Shown piece after piece: positions 9,721 through 18,600 of a DNA stretch of 64,000 nt. Position 1 is the first letter of the stretch; each line of letters opens with the position of its first letter. The notes beneath the pieces are model-generated. The model was given only the letters and a program-made list of their open reading frames with translations, had not been told where the DNA came from and did not search any database. Origin of the DNA: Timema cristinae (taxonomy: Eukaryota; Arthropoda; Insecta; Phasmatodea; Timematidae). The DNA is taken from assembly GCA_039000515.1 (NCBI GenBank), contig JBCFYV010000012.1:123782605-123846604 (forward strand), written 5' to 3'. A program made the position numbers and the translations under genes.

Positions 9721-11534
9721 ATGTATATATATATATATATAAACTTGGTAGGAATATCTAAATTTTTTGTGGAGCCATCATAAAGCTAACTAGTGGTTTA
9801 GCAGAACATAATTACAGGGAAAAACTAACTGATCTGTAGAACATTAGTTTAGCCCTTAACCAAAGGTGAATTCGAATTATAAACCATTTGTTTATATTTT
9901 TGTTGTGTTTTATGTACAATAAAAAGAATTAAAGACATCAAAATCATTAATTTAAGGAAGAGAAATGATTTATATAAGTTATGAGAAAGTTATCATTCTA
10001 TGTTTAACATTCCCTCTAACATTTGAAGATTTGATTTGTCTGTTAAAAAAGATTCACAGTCTAGATTTGAATTCTAGAAAAAGTTCATCTGACACAGATT
10101 TACTTATATTTAAAATCATCTCAACCAGATGATGAACACAACAACCAGATACCTGAACATTAATTTACCATGGTACTAAAAACACATTAGTAGTAGGCCC
10201 TACACTGATTTAATTGATCTGATTAATCAAAGTAAATTAATTAGTAAAATTTAATTTTAGGCACACTTTTTATTGATTTAGTATGCAAAGCTCAGGCTTA
10301 TTTTTAGCTTAGTTGAGTAATCTTAGTAGTCTATAAAGAGATTCAAGAACACAAAAACATCCCTAGTTGTGTTTGAACGTTAGTGTTGTGTAGAAATTAA
10401 CTGTTTAGTTGTTATTATCTAACTAAGCCTACTTGTGATTAATTGAAATGAAGAACTGACCACTAAACTGTAAATTAAGTGGTAGACTTGCATTTCAGTT
10501 AGACAGCAAATAAAAGTAGTGTAACATAACATACCATTCAGAAAGTTCCTCAAATATGATAGTGTTAGCATTTTAAACACATTTGAATATTAGTCTTCCT
10601 CCAATTAACAAATTTACAATCGCAACCCCATTTGACCCTGAGAATGGCGACAGACTTGTTTGAAAGGCATAACAACTGTTTGTTCATGATATCCGTATAT
10701 TTACTATGGCTGTATCCGAATAGTCAAGTACACTTGACTTGATGCAGTCTTCATAATTTTACACTTCTCGCGGTTTTCATAGTGAAGACTGCATCAAACT
10801 ATTCAAACACATTTGGGCCCGCGGTGCTGCTTCCAACCGAATAATTTGGAAACTATGTAAAAGCCATCTATTAGCTCTGATGAAAACGAAACATTTATGT
10901 AATTCAGTGCTCAAGCAGACGAAACGATAATACTAAAACCATTACCAGTCAAACACCGCAACTGACACCGCGAGAAAACCGCATGGCTCGTAGCTTTCGT
11001 ATCCATGGTTACCAAGACCTCGAGAAAATTGCATCAGTCTATTCCGCGACTATTCGGACAGAACTACATTTGATCACGTGATTGTCAATGCATCTATCAA
11101 CACCACGAGCCAACGCGGCGACGCCGCATAAGTAGACTATTAGGATAGAGCCTATATTTCCTTTTATATGTTCCTATCTAAGTGTCCTATCATTCTGTAC
11201 CTAATTCCTATTTTCCCTTTTCATCCAGTGAGGTGACCAGAGGAGTTGAAGGGAATGACTAACGTATTGGAACGTAGTAGCCTCACGGAGATTTTAGAAA
11301 TCTCTACGAGATCTGAAATAGCGTGGCAGTAATTTAGACCAGGAAGAGGGAGCGGAAACTAAAGGGCTGTTTACCATTAACGTAAAAGTCCTTAAATACT
11401 AGCATACAATAGTGGGTATTATTATTAGTATTAGTATTATAAACTATAAACATGTCATTAGTTTTTAATTTAATACCTGATTCTTGTAAATATCTATAGA
11501 CAAGAAAGTTCACCTCGTCACTTGAAAAACTCAT
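626..11534 (-). CDS. ebi: ebi / TBL1XR1-like F-box/WD40 corepressor subunit, 11 coding exons (gene span)
   Basis: Ortholog of TBL1X/TBL1XR1 (Drosophila ebi), the WD40 subunit of the NCoR/SMRT-HDAC3 nuclear corepressor complex, which also helps exchange corepressors for coactivators. Eleven exons join with matching phases into 493 codons (492 residues; human TBL1XR1 is about 514). The N-terminal LisH motif (residues 3-36, [14 protein letters not shown]) comes first, then the F-box-like segment (about 60-100, [13 protein letters not shown]), a Gln-rich linker (about 100-110), the acidic [11 protein letters not shown] segment (about 127-137), and eight WD40 blades from RGH at 144-146 to the C-terminal VLDLRKL. 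The start is the ATG at 11534-11532, giving [10 protein letters not shown] as in the family. No frameshift or stop was seen. The linker is shorter than in vertebrates, which lack nothing else here. AATAAA on the minus strand at 383-378 is the likely polyadenylation signal. It is divergent from CEP295. Family identity and exon structure are very secure; only UTR limits are unknown. Confidence 0.97.
720..946 (+). mobile_element. tRNA-derived SINE, family 1 (plus orientation)
   Basis: Shows the family body: an A-box-like region, the B-box-like GGGTTTGATCCC, the conserved ACTCTCCCTCCATGCAAAT block and the 3' tail GTATAACC...GGTAGTAAGAC. It lies 27 bases from an inverted copy, in the last ebi intron. 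Confidence 0.75.
974..1225 (-). mobile_element. tRNA-derived SINE, family 1 (inverted partner)
   Basis: Reads in reverse as the same family: tail GTCTTACTACC...GTTATAC first, then the body, GGATCGAACCCTGATCTCCC (B box in reverse) and the head. It faces the copy at 720-946 tail to tail. Confidence 0.78.
1255..1810. other. ebi: ebi intron 10, AT-rich, no feature seen
   Basis: AT-rich intron sequence between the SINE pair and the 46-bp array. I see no coding potential or repeat here. Confidence 0.6.
1815..2465. repeat. 46-bp minisatellite, about 14 copies
   Basis: Tandem units of about 46 bp containing CCAGTCCACCTCGTTACACC and ATATCTCTCTCTTGAGCTAC, fairly uniform in the middle and diverged at both ends. 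Read on the minus strand a unit encodes [12 protein letters not shown] followed by a stop, which resembles the last residues of jockey/I-type LINE ORF2. The same unit recurs at 26815-26985 beside a LINE fragment. Confidence 0.9.
2466..2570 (-). mobile_element. LINE relic next to the 46-bp array
   Basis: Carries CCAATGGGTTTG and GGTTCTAGATTCT...GCTGCATGTC-like words that also occur at 27045-27110, where the minus strand encodes a LINE C-terminus ([15 protein letters not shown]). Confidence 0.5.
2713..2814 (-). CDS. ebi: ebi coding exon 10 (last WD40 blade)
   Basis: 102 nt, phase 0 at both ends, acceptor TTGCAG|AGCGG, donor GGCAGT|GTGAGT. Encodes [19 protein letters not shown] and [12 protein letters not shown]. 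Confidence 0.96.
2898..3063 (-). CDS. ebi: ebi coding exon 9 (WD40)
   Basis: 166 nt, acceptor ATCAAG|CGCGTC, donor CCCAG|GTAACC, phase 2 in, 0 out. Encodes [20 protein letters not shown] and [20 protein letters not shown]. Confidence 0.97.
3070..3495. other. ebi: ebi intron 8, no feature seen
   Basis: Unique-looking AT-rich intron sequence before the 51-bp array. Confidence 0.5.
3505..3915. repeat. 51-bp minisatellite, 8 near-identical copies
   Basis: Unit of 51 bp (TATTATCTATTTGTTCCTTT, TAGTTCCCTCTTCCCTGTAA, CAACTCTTGTG). Copies are almost identical, so the array is young. Because 51 is divisible by three, a 126-codon plus-strand frame runs through it. That frame is antisense inside ebi intron 8 and is not a gene. 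Confidence 0.95.
4124..4478. mobile_element. foldback element with tRNA-like heads, copy 1
   Basis: The left end TATTCTGAAAATT and right end AATTTTCAGAATA are inverted. Next to the left end lies a minus-strand tRNA-like head (GGAATTGAACCTGGGACC and CTCTAACCACCGAG in reverse); the right half has the plus-strand AGCCAAAGGTCCCGAGGTTC and is truncated. The centre (TTGGCTTATTGCTAACACTT to TTGTAAGGGATC) matches the copy at 16591-17068. Confidence 0.7.
4715..5040 (+). repeat. dispersed repeat family D (copy 1)
   Basis: Begins CCTTTTACATGTCCCTATCT and contains TTTTATCATTC, TTCTTTTCATTGTAGAAGCC and TTTCTATCCAGC. Related words occur inverted at 8815-9005 and, truncated, at 11155-11230. An 88-codon frame in it (4775-5041) has no recognisable homology and is probably chance. 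Confidence 0.6.
5237..5439 (-). CDS. ebi: ebi coding exon 8 (WD40)
   Basis: 203 nt, acceptor TCTTAG|AACGAG, donor CGCCAG|GTAGAG, phase 0 in, 2 out. Encodes [32 protein letters not shown] and [19 protein letters not shown]. Confidence 0.97.
5595..5885. mobile_element. pair of truncated family-1 SINEs in inverted orientation
   Basis: 5595-5700 reads in reverse (tail words, ACCCAAATTTGCGTGGGGGAG), and 5696-5885 reads forward (GAGATCAGGGTTTAAATCCC, CTCTACCTCCACCCAAAT, ATTAGCGTGATTAGTA, AATAAGATGCGGTG). It lies in ebi intron 7. Confidence 0.65.
5996..6178 (-). CDS. ebi: ebi coding exon 7 (WD40)
   Basis: 183 nt, phase 0 at both ends, acceptor TTGCAG|ACAACA, donor CACACG|GTAGGT. Encodes [30 protein letters not shown] and [14 protein letters not shown]. 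Confidence 0.97.
6250..6580. other. ebi: ebi intron 6, no feature seen
   Basis: AT-rich intron sequence with no repeat or coding signal that I recognise. Confidence 0.5.
6588..6749 (-). CDS. ebi: ebi coding exon 6 (WD40)
   Basis: 162 nt, phase 0 at both ends, acceptor TTGTCAG|TGTG, donor GACAAG|GTGACT. Encodes [19 protein letters not shown] and [19 protein letters not shown], nearly identical to the human protein. Confidence 0.97.
6792..6909. repeat. 37-bp tandem repeat filling ebi intron 5
   Basis: AGGACTCAAG recurs at 6792, 6829 and 6866, and as AGGACTCAC at 6903, exactly 37 bases apart. The last partial unit overlaps the splice donor of exon 5. Confidence 0.93.
6912..7050 (-). CDS. ebi: ebi coding exon 5 (WD40)
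   Basis: 139 nt, acceptor TTGTAG|GTCAGG, donor GGAAT|GTGAGT, phase 2 in, 0 out. Encodes [18 protein letters not shown] and [13 protein letters not shown]. The donor lies against a 37-bp tandem repeat that fills the next intron. Confidence 0.96.
7184..7328 (-). CDS. ebi: ebi coding exon 4 (first WD40 blade)
   Basis: 145 nt, acceptor TTTCAG|TGG, donor TCAGG|GTGAGT, phase 1 in, 2 out. Encodes [15 protein letters not shown] and [16 protein letters not shown], the start of the propeller. Confidence 0.96.
7393..7510 (-). mobile_element. truncated family-1 SINE
   Basis: Reverse-oriented body with AACCACCCTCAGTACACCC and GATTCGAACACTGATCTCCC. Tail and head are lost. Confidence 0.6.
7515..7862. mobile_element. 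hAT-like MITE (probable)
   Basis: Left part CCCAAACTGTGCTCCGCGGA and right part GGAGCCCTTGCACC/GGGGCTTACAAC (in reverse, ending CAGGGGC) look like the ends of a non-autonomous hAT element. The inside is AT-rich and non-coding. No duplication was confirmed. Confidence 0.4.
8006..8150 (-). CDS. ebi: ebi coding exon 3 (F-box-like end and Gln-rich linker)
   Basis: 145 nt, acceptor TTTCCAG|GATGG, donor GGAAG|GTAAG, phase 0 in, 1 out. Encodes [20 protein letters not shown], then a Gln-rich linker ([10 protein letters not shown]). Confidence 0.95.
8340..8795. mobile_element. pogo/Tigger-like MITE
   Basis: The right end in reverse reads CAGTTGAGTCCCGACTATCC, like Tigger termini. The left end has GTGTGGACTATCCGAGGT and two more ACTATCC/GGATAGT words. 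No transposase frame. Confidence 0.5.
8815..9005 (-). repeat. dispersed repeat family D (copy 2, inverted)
   Basis: In reverse it reads TTCCTTTCTAAGTGTCCTAT, CCTCCTTTAGGAAG and TTCTTTTCATTAGAAAAACC, matching 4715-5040. Confidence 0.6.
9174..9319 (-). CDS. ebi: ebi coding exon 2 (LisH/F-box-like)
   Basis: 146 nt, acceptor TTGCAG|GC, donor GGCGAG|GTACAC, phase 1 in and phase 0 out. Encodes [19 protein letters not shown] through to [13 protein letters not shown], colinear with human TBL1XR1. Confidence 0.96.
9470..9656 (+). mobile_element. family-1 SINE, 3' part
   Basis: Contains GTTTGAATCCCGGTTGGGTG, CCTAGCACATTAGGCTAATT and tail GTATAACCTGAATAGGTAGG. Confidence 0.6.
9690..9742. repeat. TG/TA microsatellite
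   Basis: A run of TG dinucleotides followed by TA dinucleotides in ebi intron 1. Confidence 0.9.
9750..10700. other. ebi: ebi intron 1, AT-rich, no feature seen
   Basis: Long AT-rich stretch without open frames or repeats that I recognise. Confidence 0.5.
10711..11060. mobile_element. MITE with nested inverted repeats
   Basis: The ends TGTATCCGAATAGTC and GACTATTCGGACA are inverted. Inside, GATGCAGTCTTCA (10741-10753) pairs with TGAAGACTGCATC (10783-10795). It is more GC-rich than its surroundings (CTCGCGGTTTTC, CGACGCCGC nearby). No coding frame; superfamily unknown. Confidence 0.55.
11155..11230 (+). repeat. dispersed repeat family D (copy 3, truncated)
   Basis: CCTTTTATATGTTCCTATCT and AAGTGTCCTATCATTC match the start of the copy at 4715. 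Confidence 0.5.
11477..11534 (-). CDS. ebi: ebi coding exon 1 (LisH start)
   Basis: 58 nt from the ATG, encoding [19 protein letters not shown] plus one base (phase 1). The donor is TCAG|GTATTA. An upstream in-frame ATG (MAPMTV...) exists, but the family start MS(I/F)SSDEVNF fits the chosen one. Confidence 0.95.
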
Positions 11535-12543
11535 ACTGACGGTCATCGGGGCCAATTATTTTATTCACATACCCGATTAAAACACAGTCACCAGTTATAT
11601 TAGTTTCGACTCTTTATAAATTTAAAAATAGAAAATTTTGACAACAAACCTCAAATGGAGTTAAACCAATGAGGTAAACACACTAACACAGATAACAGTA
11701 CTTATACTAAGGTAGTGAACCAAAAGTTCAGGTTAGCCAACGCTTCGAACAAATACTAACTATTTAGTTGTTATTTTCAATTAGCAGATAAGTAGACACT
11801 TTTTTTTTTAATACAAAGCTCAAAATGTTAAGTATCACTAAAAGCTCTTCTTCATAAATTGATTTGAATATTGTGAGATTGTAGAGTGTTTCAATTATTT
11901 CAAAAGGTCCTCAATACAAAGCTTTACTTATAAATAGAATTTGGATCACTAAATAATACAAAGTCTGAATTCAAAAACCTATTCCTAAATTATTTTCGAA
12001 TATCATATTATATCACCTTTATATAACGTTCCTTTTTATATACTTAATTTATTGATCTTATGAACTACTCATATGGTAAATGGACTTCTTAAAGTAGAGA
12101 TATCTAGTTCGTTAGCCAATAACTGTTGTAGCTTAGTTACTTCGAATAAAATAGCCTCAATTTGTGTGAGAATTATTTGAAAACTCGTAATAGCTACAGC
12201 AAGATACTATTCATGTAAATTATAAGATACCATACATATGTATGGTTTAGTTTACAGAAATTTTATTTAACGAAATAAACACTTCTTAATCAATAACTAC
12301 GCTTCAAATACAGTCTATCTATTAAATATTAAGCTTGTGAGAGTAGCGCATGTTCTACTGGAGTTTGGAATATAAATAAATAAAACTTGTAGCTCATTTA
12401 TTTTTCATAAACTGCATGATGTCAGATTGACTTCTAAACCAATTAGCAGTCAGTATTTATCCTCATTTTAATTACAAATCATGTAATTTTAATATAAAAA
12501 TGTGTTAGTTTCATATCGTATTTAGTAATTTAACTTGTAAATA
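11535..12543. promoter_or_regulatory. shared upstream interval of ebi and CEP295
   Basis: 1,009 bp separate the two divergent start codons. It is AT-rich, with no CpG-rich core and no canonical motif that I would name. Both 5' UTRs and at least one promoter must lie here unless 5' UTR introns extend past the neighbouring gene. Role inferred from position only. Confidence 0.5.
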
Positions 12544-12669
12544 ATGTCAATTAACGTGACGGTTCATGGGAGCCCTGTTCACATACGAAGAAAGAAAATG
12601 CTTCTTGTTGACTACGAAGAAATGAAGAAAGATGAGGTTAACCGACGTCGAAAACTGCGCATACAACAG
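12544..12669 (+). CDS. CEP295: CEP295 coding exon 1
   Basis: 42 codons from ATG ([18 protein letters not shown], then [19 protein letters not shown]), donor CAACAG|GTGGGC, phase 0. It ends like human CEP295 YERRRKLRLLQ and joins VRQQSKDIA in exon 2, as human VREQERDIA. Confidence 0.88.
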
Positions 12670-15600
12670 GTGGGCGGAGCATTACTATAGTGGCTTAAAG
12701 ATAGTATGTTTTGGCTATACTCCCAGGAGAAACCCAGAAAAAACCCTCATAAATTCATTTCTTTTACGTATTTGTTCCATTGCATACATTGTATACATTT
12801 ACGATTACTGGTGTTATGAGCTTTTATTTGTGATTGGGTCTTAAATTAAGTTGGTTTATTAGTTTTATGGTGAAATATACATACATCCTAATATATTTAA
12901 CATAGTGGGCTATAATTAATTAATTAATATGGTCCAAGATTCTTTAATTTGTTTCTCTATTATATCATAAATTTAATATTTTATATTTGGTGACCTGGCG
13001 GTCTAGGGGTGATGTGTCAGACTTCTGTGCTTGAGGTCCGGGCTCGATCCTTGGTCCCGGCACAGATTTATCTGATTTCCAAACCTTTCCTTCACCTCTG
13101 ACAAGACGTTTATTAATCACAACTTGTGAATATGTGGAATGCCAGGCTTCTACCGTGGTTCGGATTCCACGTTAAACTGTTGGTCCTCCATTTTATCTCA
13201 CAATCACCCTACCATTACACATTAGCTTAAGTGCGTATAACCCGAACGGGTAGTAAGACGCGGTACTAATAATAATATTTTATAGCATTCATAAAACACA
13301 ACGACAAAAGCAAATTTCCAATGACACCAACATTAATATTGTAAAACTATTCTCTATAAACTTTAAAAGATTAACAAAACTCACCTTATTCATTGATAAT
13401 GTTCGCCCATACTTATCACCTGAAGTAGACTGACACATTTCGATAAAAATTGAGAAAGCCTTCTCTATTTCCTTGGTAGATATTTTGGCACATGTTAATA
13501 TTTTCTTGGCGAGCAATATTTATAAAGTTTTTAACAATAACCATCCCAACCAAGTTTATCATAACCTTTTACGTATGAATAAATAAACATGTTTTCATAA
13601 TATATTTATGACTAGGAATTTCAGGATCAAGATAGTTTAATACAGTGTCTTTCATCTGGGGCCCGTAAAGTTTCTTGGAAAAGTAATCTACTGTAGTAAA
13701 ATTGATGTTTCTAGCCGAGAAACGGAAAGTTTTGACTTGCGTGGGAAAAATCCATGAAAGCTCCAAAATATATTATTTCATTAATAAACTTAAATACCAG
13801 TACCCGCATTAGTGACCGCATGGTCTAAGGCACTACTCTTGCAATAGACTACACCACCGATGACAGGAAGATCATGGTTCGATTCTGGCCTTGTGTACTA
13901 TGTTTTTGTTTTTTTCATAAATTGTTTCCCATTCTCTCCATTCAAATGTGGGTACAATTCCTCTTTATTGCAGCTGCTTCCTTTTTCCTTATACCGGTAC
14001 GTATTTTCCGTAACATAAGCTTGTCCTCCTGGTCCAGATAACTAAGCAGGTCATGAGTTCATTCCCGTGCAGTCCACGTTGCATAAACTGTTTGCTCCTC
14101 TGGCCGATATCTCTTCTCTAGGGATTTACTGAGTACAACACTGTGACCATTTTTTTTTAATGCATCCCCTGCCGTTGGCAATGTCGCGGTAAAGCCGCAA
14201 AGCGGATAGTCCGCCCCTGATGGTCAGGAGTTTATTGTAAGCATATAACCTGAAGAGGTGATAAGACACGGTGCTATTCCTTGAATAGAGGATGTAAACA
14301 TGACGGTTATAGGACACAGCCTTGTTTACGTACTTCATACTGTATCAGTAAAGTCTGTAGTCTGTAAGAAGGTCAGCTCTACAGTGATAGATTGTTCGGG
14401 AAAGAGTGCGGGATTCTTTAAAAAAATTCTATGTCATATTATTGAAATTTTAATATTTTTTTATCATTTTCATACATAAAACAAAATTAAATTTTCTATT
14501 ATAACAGAATTAATATTGTAAAGTAATGTTATATAGGCCTAACTTAGATCCCTAATTTTTTTTAAATTAAATTTAAAAAATCACCTTAATCACAGAAGAA
14601 CGTTAATATCTAAAAGAATGTCACAACCTGGAATCATTAGTATTTTATCATACATTAGTTAATATTTTTACTATAACAAAAGTATCCCAACCTAACTAAA
14701 CCTAACTACCTTGGTGTCAACAACATATTTTTCTTAAAATTCTGGAATCCTGATACACCTTGCTTTAAAATACTGTCTTTTTAAATTTTTAAAATTATAG
14801 TATAATATTTTACAATATTAATTTAGTTATAATTGTAAATTTGCTTTTGTTGTGTGTGTGTGTGTACATATGGTAAAAAAAACTTAATTTCTCACTATAG
14901 GACATAGAAAAAACTAAAGCATTCTGCCTTCTTTGTGTACTATTCTCGATAACTCTGTCAACAGAATCACGATCCACAAGTCTGTAGTCTGTAGTCTGTA
15001 GCACTCTCTAGAAGTTGAATCAACTAACTTTATTATTTAAACTGTCAATATGGACTGCTCTACTAGAGAACCAATCACAAGTACACAAATACATGAATGT
15101 CAATATGAGAATTGAAATGAAATCTATGACAGGATATGGACACTATTTTATAAACACAGCCTTAACTATTTTTATTATCAAGGCACGCCTTTTATAGTGT
15201 TTCCTAGAAAACTTCAATAGATTATGGCTAAACTTAATCTCACTTAAATTGCTAACATCCATCATGAACAATCATTTCTCCTGTACAAACAAAGTTTAAT
15301 TTTCTTCTCATGGTGATATAAACAGTTGTTGACGGTCATTAGCATAGCAGTATTAGATGACAAACTTTTTAAATGAGAGAAAAAGTTGTCATTAAATTCC
15401 AGAACAGCCTTGACAACAACTGTTGATATCACCACGAGAAGAAAATTAAACTCTTGTTTCTACTGGAGAAATATTAGATTTATTCTGACCCAAATAAATG
15501 TTTCGGTGCAAAAACTGCAAAAACACTTATCTTGTCTCACTTCCCCTACATCTCCATCTTAAGTAACTATCCCGGGGGAAACAATGAGTACTCTAAATAT

Positions 15601-18600
15601 TAGCGCAGCCTGCTTGCATACAACCACATTTAGAGAGAAACGCTCTGCAGGTGACAGGACTGTCGATTGAATAATGTAATGACTGTACGTTTGAAAATGT
15701 CAGGTCCGGCAGCAGTCCAAAGACATCGCCCGCAAGGTTCGTCAGGAAGTGAAGGAGGAACATAAGAAACAACTGAAATTGTTGGAGGAACAGATGCTGG
15801 CCCGACAGAACAAGAAACAGGCCAAGAAACTACTAGCTCTGCAGCAGAAATACCACGAGTGTCTCCAAGAGGTCGGGATGGGGCACACCCTGGCAGCCTT
15901 ACAGGTACGTGACACTTGTAGGTTATGTACTCGCTTGCTCTCGAGTAGAATGCAAGGAGCCAAATAAACAACGTTGTTCTGATTGGTTAGCCATCAAGTT
16001 CGAAAGGAGAAGCCTATTTATATCGAGTGAAGCTTAGTTTGTGTGCATCTTGTTTAGTCAAACCTTCATGGTTTGGACTCGATTTGGGCTGGCAGAAGAG
16101 ACACTTCTTATTTTGCCCTCCAAATATGTTTGGTAAGTAACTTTATAGCCGTTCAGAATGGACCTTCTCGCTGTGTTGAGTATAGCAAGCCACCTCATTC
16201 TCATTTCGGCTACATACCTCGATACTTCATTATGAAACCAAGTATGATACGCACACACAATATATATATTTAATAACTTATTAAACCAGTGCTCTCTTGA
16301 ACTGTCTCTTCTACTTGAGAACCAAACGTGTTTGAGACGACCTGAATACAAGACAGGTCATCTTGTCTAGCGACCTTATTGTAATATGCCAAACATTCGG
16401 CAATCATTCAGATAATCGACGCGTTATTTCAAGGACAAGTTTGTACTTGAAGTTTTTCATTTAATACTAACAGGTTTTGTTTTTTTTGCATTGCGTCTTA
16501 CTACCTGTTTAGGTAGTATACATATATAATAATTATGATAATGAGTTAGAGATAAGGAAGGTTAAATTTAGAGGAAGTGCACCCACATGAGAGTTCTGAA
16601 AATTGAAAAATAACTCCTGGCCATGGGAATTGAACCCGGGACCTTTGGCTTTGTACTCCAATGCTCTAACCACTGAGGTATCTAGGAATTGTCCCGTGCC
16701 CAGGGTCATTCTTCACTCATATTTTAAGGCAGAGTCTGTGATGGACGTGCGGAAACTGTCGGCTACAAATGTGTGATTATATTAAGATCCTGAGCTATCG
16801 GATAACGCAGCCACCTCGACTCGGTGGTTGGCTTATTGCTAACACTTGTACAATTATTATAATTGTAAGGGATCTTAATAAAATCACATATTTGTAGCCA
16901 ACGATTTCCGCATGCATAGACTATGTCTTAAAATATGAGTGAATAATGACCCTGGGCACGGGACAATTCCTAGATAGCTCAGTGGTAAGAGCATTGCGGT
17001 ACTAAGCCAAAGGTCCCGGGTTCGATCACCTTGTCCAGGTGTCATTTTTAAATTTAAGGAATATGAAATCTAGATAGAGTAAATCCTCACTAAAAGCATA
17101 CATAATATATTTAGCTATTCAAAGTTATTTTGAATAAATGAGTCAAAAGTGTATGTTAATAGATTTACAATATCCTAAATAACTCAAGGATATCATTTTT
17201 TTTACATAATTTAAATTAAACGCTTATCCCATTCCCTGGTGCAGGCTTTGGACATCTTTGTTATCCCAAACGTTCCTTGGTGTGGGTGCAAATCGACATT
17301 CTATTTCAATAATTTATTGTAATACCATCCATCTATCAATGAACTACTGTACTTTTAGCCAGTCTGAATACTTCTTATTGAAGCTAATAGATGGGGCTAC
17401 CAGTTCAATGCTACACTATGACCATGAATAAAGCAATAAATGAGAAAATAGGTGAATAGCGAAAATATTTGTCAGTTAAAAGTAAACGAGCAGTAAAATG
17501 GCTGCCGGCATACGTAAATTGTTGTGCTAAACTAGACACGGACATCCATGATGTTTTTTCTTACACGGTAATAATAAGTCAATGCGTGAACCAAAATTAT
17601 GTGATATAGTAGGGGGCGCTAAAATAAAAGTTTGCAAAAAATGTTTTGGAGGCAGCTCTATGGCCAGGCCCGGGTTAAAAGGAGGGTAACCGTGGCTTAT
17701 GTCCCAGGGCCTCCACAAACTATCGATAGCCTATAGCAAATAACTTCTGGCTCTACAGATTACAGTCGTGGGAAGATCTTAAAATACTATATAGTCCTAC
17801 AGTAGCTAACTTTATCAATTTTTATTTATTTCTAACAAACTATTACTTAAAAAGTTACTAGAAATAGTACCTAATGCATTCCTACGCCGACAGCTGACAA
17901 TTATCACTTTGGATAGCTGTAATGAAAACGGATGGTAATGTAATAATGTGATAATTAACCACACTAATTTAGGCTAATATTATTTATATATTTATTTATT
18001 TTTAGGTCAGACACAAAGGTTATTTGTCGTTTAATTCCACTTAAAATAATTACTATTCACCACAAAAGGTCCAACAAATCTAGTTCCAAAATAGCGACCA
18101 ACAAATTTAAACCATGTGGATGATGATGATGATGATAACATGTTCTTTACAATGGTGCACCCACTCACTGATTAAATTTTTTTTATTCAGTTAAAGATTT
18201 TCAAATATGTGTGATAAAATACTCATATAATTTATTATATATAAAAAAATGACAAGTATTTTCTCTTTGCTAAGTACTTATGATGCCTGTATTAAAAGGT
18301 ATTGATGTATTCACTATATTACACATAGTAGATAACATTCCAAAATGAAGAATAAGTTCTTTTAATATGTTGAAAATATTGTTTCGAATCAGATAAAAAT
18401 CATTTATTAAAAGTTATGAAATAGTGTGAGAAAATTTAAGTTTACATTATTTTTAATGTAAAATATAACAAGTAATTAAAAAAACTTATCATTTATAACA
18501 AAACATTGAACTTTTACAAGTGTTGGCAACCCAAAACCTCAACATATGATATTTTTAAATTGCCATTCAGGTAAAAAATATGGTGAATATTTTCTTATGA

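Noticed and set aside
16620..17035. tRNA genes
   Set aside because: A- and B-box words are present, but these are SINE-type heads in a repeated element; cloverleaf arms do not pair well.
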